Shown here piece after piece: positions 60,710 through 64,000 of a DNA stretch of 64,000 nucleotides. The first letter of the stretch is position 1, and the number at the start of each line of letters is the position of its first letter. A program made the position numbers and the translations under genes. The notes under the pieces are model-generated. The model was not told the DNA's origin, did not search any database, and saw only the letters and a program-made list of their open reading frames with translations. The DNA comes from Nonomuraea turcica (GTDB lineage Bacteria > Actinomycetota > Actinomycetes > Streptosporangiales > Streptosporangiaceae), in NCBI RefSeq assembly GCF_030718205.1, contig NZ_JAUZQF010000003.1:434001-498000 (forward strand), given 5' to 3'.

Positions 60710-61833
60710 ACCGGATAGCACGCGTCGAGACCTTCACCGTGGCCCTGCCGTCGCTGCGCGACTTCGCCGTCGCGGGCGGGTCCGTCGTCCAGGGCGGCCG
60801 CCCGGCCGTCAGAGTCCTGGTGAAGGTCACGGCCGACGACGGCACCACCGGGTGGGGCGAGGCCACCCCGATTCCCTCCTGGACGTACGAGACCACCGAG
60901 TCCATTGTTTCCACCATCGACGGCTACCTGGCCCCGGCGGCCGTCGGTCGCCCGCTGTGGGATCTGGACGGGCTCTGCCGCGCCTTCGACCGCACCATCA
61001 GCAAGGGCTTCTCGATCGGCATGCCGCTGGCGCGCGCGGCGGTCGACGTGGCCTGCCACGACGCCTTCGCCCGCAGCCTGGGCGTGTCCCTCGGCGAGCT
61101 GTGGGGCCGGCGCAGGCGCGACACCATCGAGCTGGCCTGGATCGTGGCCGGCCAGTCGGCGGCCGAAGCAGCCGACTCGGTGGCCGAGGGTAGCGCGCAC
61201 GGCTACCGCCACCTCAAGGTCAAGATCGGCCTGCACGCCGAGGACGAGGACGTGGCCATCGTGGCCGCAGTACGCGCCGTCGCCCCCGACGCCGTGCTGT
61301 GGGTGGACGCCAACCAGGGCTACACGGCCGCCGCCGCACTCCGGGTGGCCAGGCGCCTGGCCGACCTGGACGTCGCCGTCTTCGAGCAGCCGCTGCCGTC
61401 CAACGACATCGCCGGTCTGCGCCGCCTGCGTGACGCCAGCCCCGTCCCGGTGGCCGTGGACGAGAGCCTGCGCCACCCGAGCGACCTGGCGACGTTCGTC
61501 CGGCTCGACGCCATCGACGTCGCCGTCGCCAAGGTGCAGCGCTGCGGCGGGCTGACCCTGGCGCTGCGCCAGTGCCAGCTCGCCGAGGACTCCGGCCTGG
61601 CGATCATGGGCTCCGGCCTCACCGAGTCCGACGTTGGGCTGGCCGCCTCGCTCCACCTGTTCGCCGCGTTCGGCGTGGACACGCCGGTCGACCTCAACGG
61701 CCGGCAGTTCATCACCAGTCCCTACGCCACGGATCCGGTCATCACCGTCGCCGATGGCGTCGCCCACGTGCCCACCGGCCCGGGTCTGGGGATCGGCGTG
61801 GACGAGCAAGCGGTCCGCGCGCTCGCTCTTTGA
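60706..61833 (+). CDS. Enolase superfamily enzyme, mandelate racemase/muconate lactonizing type
   Basis: A 375-residue enzyme. Residues of the MLE subgroup are clear: KxK in LKVKIG, metal ligands in WVDANQGY, FEQPL and AVDESLR, the second lysine in VAVAKVQRCGG and GSGLTESDVGLAASLHL. It abstracts a proton next to a carboxylate, for racemisation, cycloisomerisation or sugar-acid dehydration. The GTG at 60706 overlaps the previous stop (GTGA). In this operon a sugar-acid dehydratase or epimerase role is more likely than muconate degradation, by context. Confidence 0.88.
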   Translation: MNRIARVETFTVALPSLRDFAVAGGSVVQGGRPAVRVLVKVTADDGTTGWGEATPIPSWTYETTESIVSTIDGYLAPAAVGRPLWDLDGLCRAFDRTISKGFSIGMPLARAAVDVACHDAFARSLGVSLGELWGRRRRDTIELAWIVAGQSAAEAADSVAEGSAHGYRHLKVKIGLHAEDEDVAIVAAVRAVAPDAVLWVDANQGYTAAAALRVARRLADLDVAVFEQPLPSNDIAGLRRLRDASPVPVAVDESLRHPSDLATFVRLDAIDVAVAKVQRCGGLTLALRQCQLAEDSGLAIMGSGLTESDVGLAASLHLFAAFGVDTPVDLNGRQFITSPYATDPVITVADGVAHVPTGPGLGIGVDEQAVRALAL

Positions 61834-61983
61834 CGGTATCCGTCGGACGCGCCGTTGGACCCGCGGGCGCCGGCATGGCACCGACGACTACGCGCTGACC
61901 TGACACCAGGCGCGCTCGCATTCGGCGAGCAGCAAGGACGCAGGTCTAGCCAGCTAACTCACTAGTACGTACATTAGAGAATC

Positions 61984-62070
61984 ATGTCTCGAGTCCTGGT
62001 CCTCAGCGGGCCCAACCTCCGCGCACTGACGCTCACGCAGCTGTCGCACCTGCTTGAAAGGAAGAAGTGA
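61984..62070 (+). pseudogene. Truncated type II 3-dehydroquinate dehydratase (AroQ) start
   Basis: A 28-codon frame reads MSRVLVLSGPNL and then RALTLTQLSHLLERKK. The first part is the conserved N-terminus of AroQ (family MSRVLVLNGPNLGRLG) and the gene then collapses. The stop overlaps the ATG of the shikimate dehydrogenase gene (TGATG at 62068-62072). It is likely an internally deleted aroQ that still works as a translated leader for the genes behind it. Confidence 0.65.
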
Positions 62071-62915
62071 TGGCCTCGTTCCTGGTGGGGTTGATCGGCT
62101 CGGGCATCGGCCCCTCCTTGAGCCCGCCGCTGCACGAGCAGGAGGCCGGACACCACGGGTTGCACTATGTCTATCGGCTGCTCGACACCGACCGCCTGGG
62201 GTGTGACGTGGGGGAGCTGGTCCGCACGGCCCGCCGGTTCGGCTACGACGGGCTCAACATCACGCATCCCTGCAAGCAGGCCGTCATCCCGCACCTGGAC
62301 GAGCTGTCGCCGGACGCCGCCACGCTGGGCGCGGTCAACACCGTGGTCTTCGACGGCGAGCGGGCCGTCGGGCACAACACCGACTGGACGGGCTTCGCCG
62401 AGTCGTTCGCGCGGGGCCTGCCCGATGCCCCGACCCACCAGGTCGTGCAGCTCGGCGCCGGCGGCGCGGGAGCCGCGGTCGCGCATGCGCTGCTCACGAT
62501 GGGCGCCGACCAGATCACCGTCGTCGACGCGGACCCGGCGCGAGCGCGCGCCCTCGCCGGCGAGCTGGCCGCCCGCTTCGGCGCCGGGCGTGCATGCCAT
62601 GCGCTCCCGGCCGAGCTGCCGGAGCTCCTGGCCCAGGCCGAAGGTCTGGTGCACGCGACCCCGACCGGGATGGCCCATCATCCCGGCCTGCCGCTGCCGG
62701 CCGAGCTGCTCCACCCCGGGTTGTGGGTGGCCGACATCGTCTACCGGCCGCTGGAGACCGAGCTGCTGCGGCACGCGCGGGCCGCGGGATGCCGGACGCT
62801 GGATGGCGGCGGCATGGTCGTCTTCCAGGCCGTACACGCGTTCAGGCTGTTCACCGGCCGCGAGCCGGACGCCGAGCGGATGCTCGCCCACCTGACCGAT
62901 CTCATCGCCGTCTGA
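62070..62915 (+). CDS. Shikimate/quinate dehydrogenase
   Basis: A 281-residue enzyme: GSGIGPSLSPPLHEQEAGHHG at the start, the substrate motif NITHPCKQAVIPHLDELSPDAATLGAVNTVV, the nucleotide site LGAGGAGAAVAHALL and the end GGGMVVFQAVHAFRLFTG. It interconverts 3-dehydroshikimate and shikimate (or quinate). The neighbours, an AroQ remnant and a 3-dehydroshikimate dehydratase, point to catabolism toward protocatechuate rather than the biosynthetic pathway. The ATG at 62070 overlaps the remnant stop and has GAAAGGAAG upstream. Confidence 0.9.
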   Translation: MASFLVGLIGSGIGPSLSPPLHEQEAGHHGLHYVYRLLDTDRLGCDVGELVRTARRFGYDGLNITHPCKQAVIPHLDELSPDAATLGAVNTVVFDGERAVGHNTDWTGFAESFARGLPDAPTHQVVQLGAGGAGAAVAHALLTMGADQITVVDADPARARALAGELAARFGAGRACHALPAELPELLAQAEGLVHATPTGMAHHPGLPLPAELLHPGLWVADIVYRPLETELLRHARAAGCRTLDGGGMVVFQAVHAFRLFTGREPDAERMLAHLTDLIAV

Positions 62916-62925
62916 AGGAGGAAGC

Positions 62926-64000
62926 GTGCGTAAGTCCATCGCCACCGTGTCGGTGAGCGGCACTCTCACGGAGAAACTGGAGGCGATCGCCGCCGCCGGG
63001 TTCGACGGGGTGGAGATCTTCGAGAACGACCTGCTGGCCTGCCCGCTGTCGCCGGAGGAGGTCCGGGCCAGGGCCGCCGACCTCGGGCTCGGCATCGACC
63101 TCTACCAGCCCTTCCGTGACTTCGAGGCGGTGCCTGCCGAGGTGCTGGCGCGCAATCTGCGCCGGGCCGAGCACAAGTTCCGGCTCATGGAGCGCCTCGG
63201 CGCGGACCTGCTGCTGGTCTGCTCGAACGTCTCCCCGTCGGCGATCGGCGACGACGAGCTGGCCGCCGAACAGCTGCGCCTGCTGGCCGAGCGGGCCGCC
63301 GAGCACGGCATCCGCATCGCGTACGAGGCGCTCGCCTGGGGGCGGCACGTCAACGAGTATCTACACGCCTGGCGTATCGTCCGCCTGGCCGATCATCCCA
63401 GCCTCGGCACCTGCCTGGACAGTTTTCACATCCTCTCGCGTGGCTCCGACCCGATCGGCATCGAGGCCATCCCCGGGGAGAAGATCTTCTTCCTGCAGCT
63501 CGCCGACGCTCCGCTGCTGGCCATGGACGTGCTGCAGTGGAGCCGCCACTACCGCTGTTTCCCTGGACAGGGCAGCTTCGACCTGGACGGGCTGGTCGCC
63601 AGCGTGCGGCGCACGGGCTACGCCGGGCCGCTGTCGCTGGAGGTGTTCAACGACGTCTTCCGCCAGGCGTCGGCGCAGCGCACCGCGCTGGACGGCATGC
63701 GCTCGCTCATCGCCCTGGAGCAGAGCCTGACCGGCGTGACGCACCCGGCCGTGCCCACCGGCTTCGCCTTCGCCGAGCTGGCCGACAGCGGCTCGCTGGG
63801 TGGGGTGCTGGCCGCGCTCGGCTTCGCGCGTACGGGGACGCATCCCACGAAACCGGTTGAGCTGTGGGAGCAGGGTGGCGCGCGGCTGCTGCTCAACGCC
63901 ACCGGAGCCGACCCCGCACTCATCGCCCTCGGCCTGGACAGCCCGGACCCAGCGGGCGCGGCCAAGCACGCCGAGTCGCTGCTGTCACCGGTCCTGCCGC
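62926..64000 (+). CDS. 3-dehydroshikimate dehydratase, two-domain QuiC1-like (cut by window end)
   Basis: The frame opens with GTG at 62926 (AAGGAGG at 62915-62921) and is open to the window end, 358 codons. The N-terminal TIM barrel reads KLEAIAAAGFDGVEIFENDLL, VCSNVSPSAIGDDELAAEQL, IAYEALAWGRHVNEYLHAW, LDSFHILSRGSDP and LQLADAPLL. After RSLIALEQSL a second domain begins, LADSGSLGGVLAALGFARTGTH, like the vicinal-oxygen-chelate (HPPD-like) half of QuiC1-type dehydratases. The reaction forms protocatechuate. The C-terminus is outside the window. Confidence 0.85.
   Translation, partial: MRKSIATVSVSGTLTEKLEAIAAAGFDGVEIFENDLLACPLSPEEVRARAADLGLGIDLYQPFRDFEAVPAEVLARNLRRAEHKFRLMERLGADLLLVCSNVSPSAIGDDELAAEQLRLLAERAAEHGIRIAYEALAWGRHVNEYLHAWRIVRLADHPSLGTCLDSFHILSRGSDPIGIEAIPGEKIFFLQLADAPLLAMDVLQWSRHYRCFPGQGSFDLDGLVASVRRTGYAGPLSLEVFNDVFRQASAQRTALDGMRSLIALEQSLTGVTHPAVPTGFAFAELADSGSLGGVLAALGFARTGTHPTKPVELWEQGGARLLLNATGADPALIALGLDSPDPAGAAKHAESLLSPVLP

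Noticed and set aside
60706-61833. Enolase-superfamily gene as catB of a protocatechuate/catechol pathway with the shikimate genes
   Set aside because: It overlaps the BNR gene and belongs to the saccharide operon; a 150-base gap with its own promoter-like region separates it from the shikimate genes.
1-64000. CRISPR arrays, tRNA or rRNA genes, intact insertion sequences, prophage genes
   Set aside because: No repeat-spacer pattern, cloverleaf, rRNA-like segment, transposase or integrase was recognised on either strand.

Overview
The window is high-GC DNA (by impression about 70%, not counted) with GTG starts, strongly GC-biased third positions, many secreted glycoside hydrolases and dense one-component regulators. 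This fits a filamentous actinomycete; a Streptosporangiaceae-type soil organism is my guess, but no marker gene fixes the genus. I saw no rRNA, tRNA, CRISPR array, integrase or intact insertion sequence.

Layout. (1) 1-8804 (+): end of an ABC sugar importer operon (binding protein, two permeases), then a GH5_18-like beta-mannosidase, a GH3 enzyme and a secreted GH85 endo-beta-N-acetylglucosaminidase, most simply read as N-glycan core utilisation. (2) 8842-11982: an unrecognised four-repeat protein, a TetR regulator and a dinucleotide-dependent reductase. (3) 11983-14911: a gene graveyard with fragments resembling a CocE hydrolase, a peptide permease, a SARP regulator, a LacI regulator and a sugar permease, around an intact secreted protein of unknown function and an intact MarR gene. 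(4) 14980-20274: a GH39-like secreted glycosidase with carbohydrate-binding modules, a monooxygenase/MarR divergon and a GH43 arabinanase with a ricin-type lectin domain; the two glycosidases have perfect LacI-type operators. (5) 20359-24773 (-): a secreted RNase Sa-like ribonuclease with a barstar-type inhibitor, and an ECF sigma/anti-sigma/ABC exporter operon. (6) 24993-34112: a Cys-rich secreted protein, then two divergent operons (GntR, cache-domain protein and NAD kinase against an Fe-S protein, FAD oxidase, small protein, amino-acid permease and LLM oxidoreductase). (7) 34264-41234: an amide cluster (NCS1 permease with a Cys-rich tail and probable frameshift, DUF1097 protein, MetX-like hydrolase, formamidase, FmdB zinc ribbon, AmiC-like sensor, divergent MarR). 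(8) 41295-46591: a decayed oligopeptide-type ABC operon divergent from a GH3/TetR/DUF4038-type glycosidase operon. (9) 46588-48711: FAD monooxygenase and IclR regulator. (10) 48791-61833: a large saccharide locus with LacI regulator, DUF2264 protein, TIM-barrel isomerase, ABC importer, unknown TIM-barrel protein, two D-2-hydroxyacid dehydrogenases, BNR propeller protein and enolase-superfamily enzyme. Four GAAAGCGCTTTC-like boxes mark its promoters. (11) 61984-64000: shikimate/quinate-type catabolism (AroQ remnant, shikimate dehydrogenase, 3-dehydroshikimate dehydratase cut by the window end).

The main theme is import and dismantling of complex glycans by several self-contained, locally regulated operons, interleaved with small-molecule catabolic modules and scars of deleted operons. 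The most promising undescribed systems are the LacI-box acidic-glycan locus (region 10), the NAD kinase/cache/Fe-S/FAD divergon (region 6) and the four-repeat protein at 8842-10470. No functional assignment here was tested by a database search.
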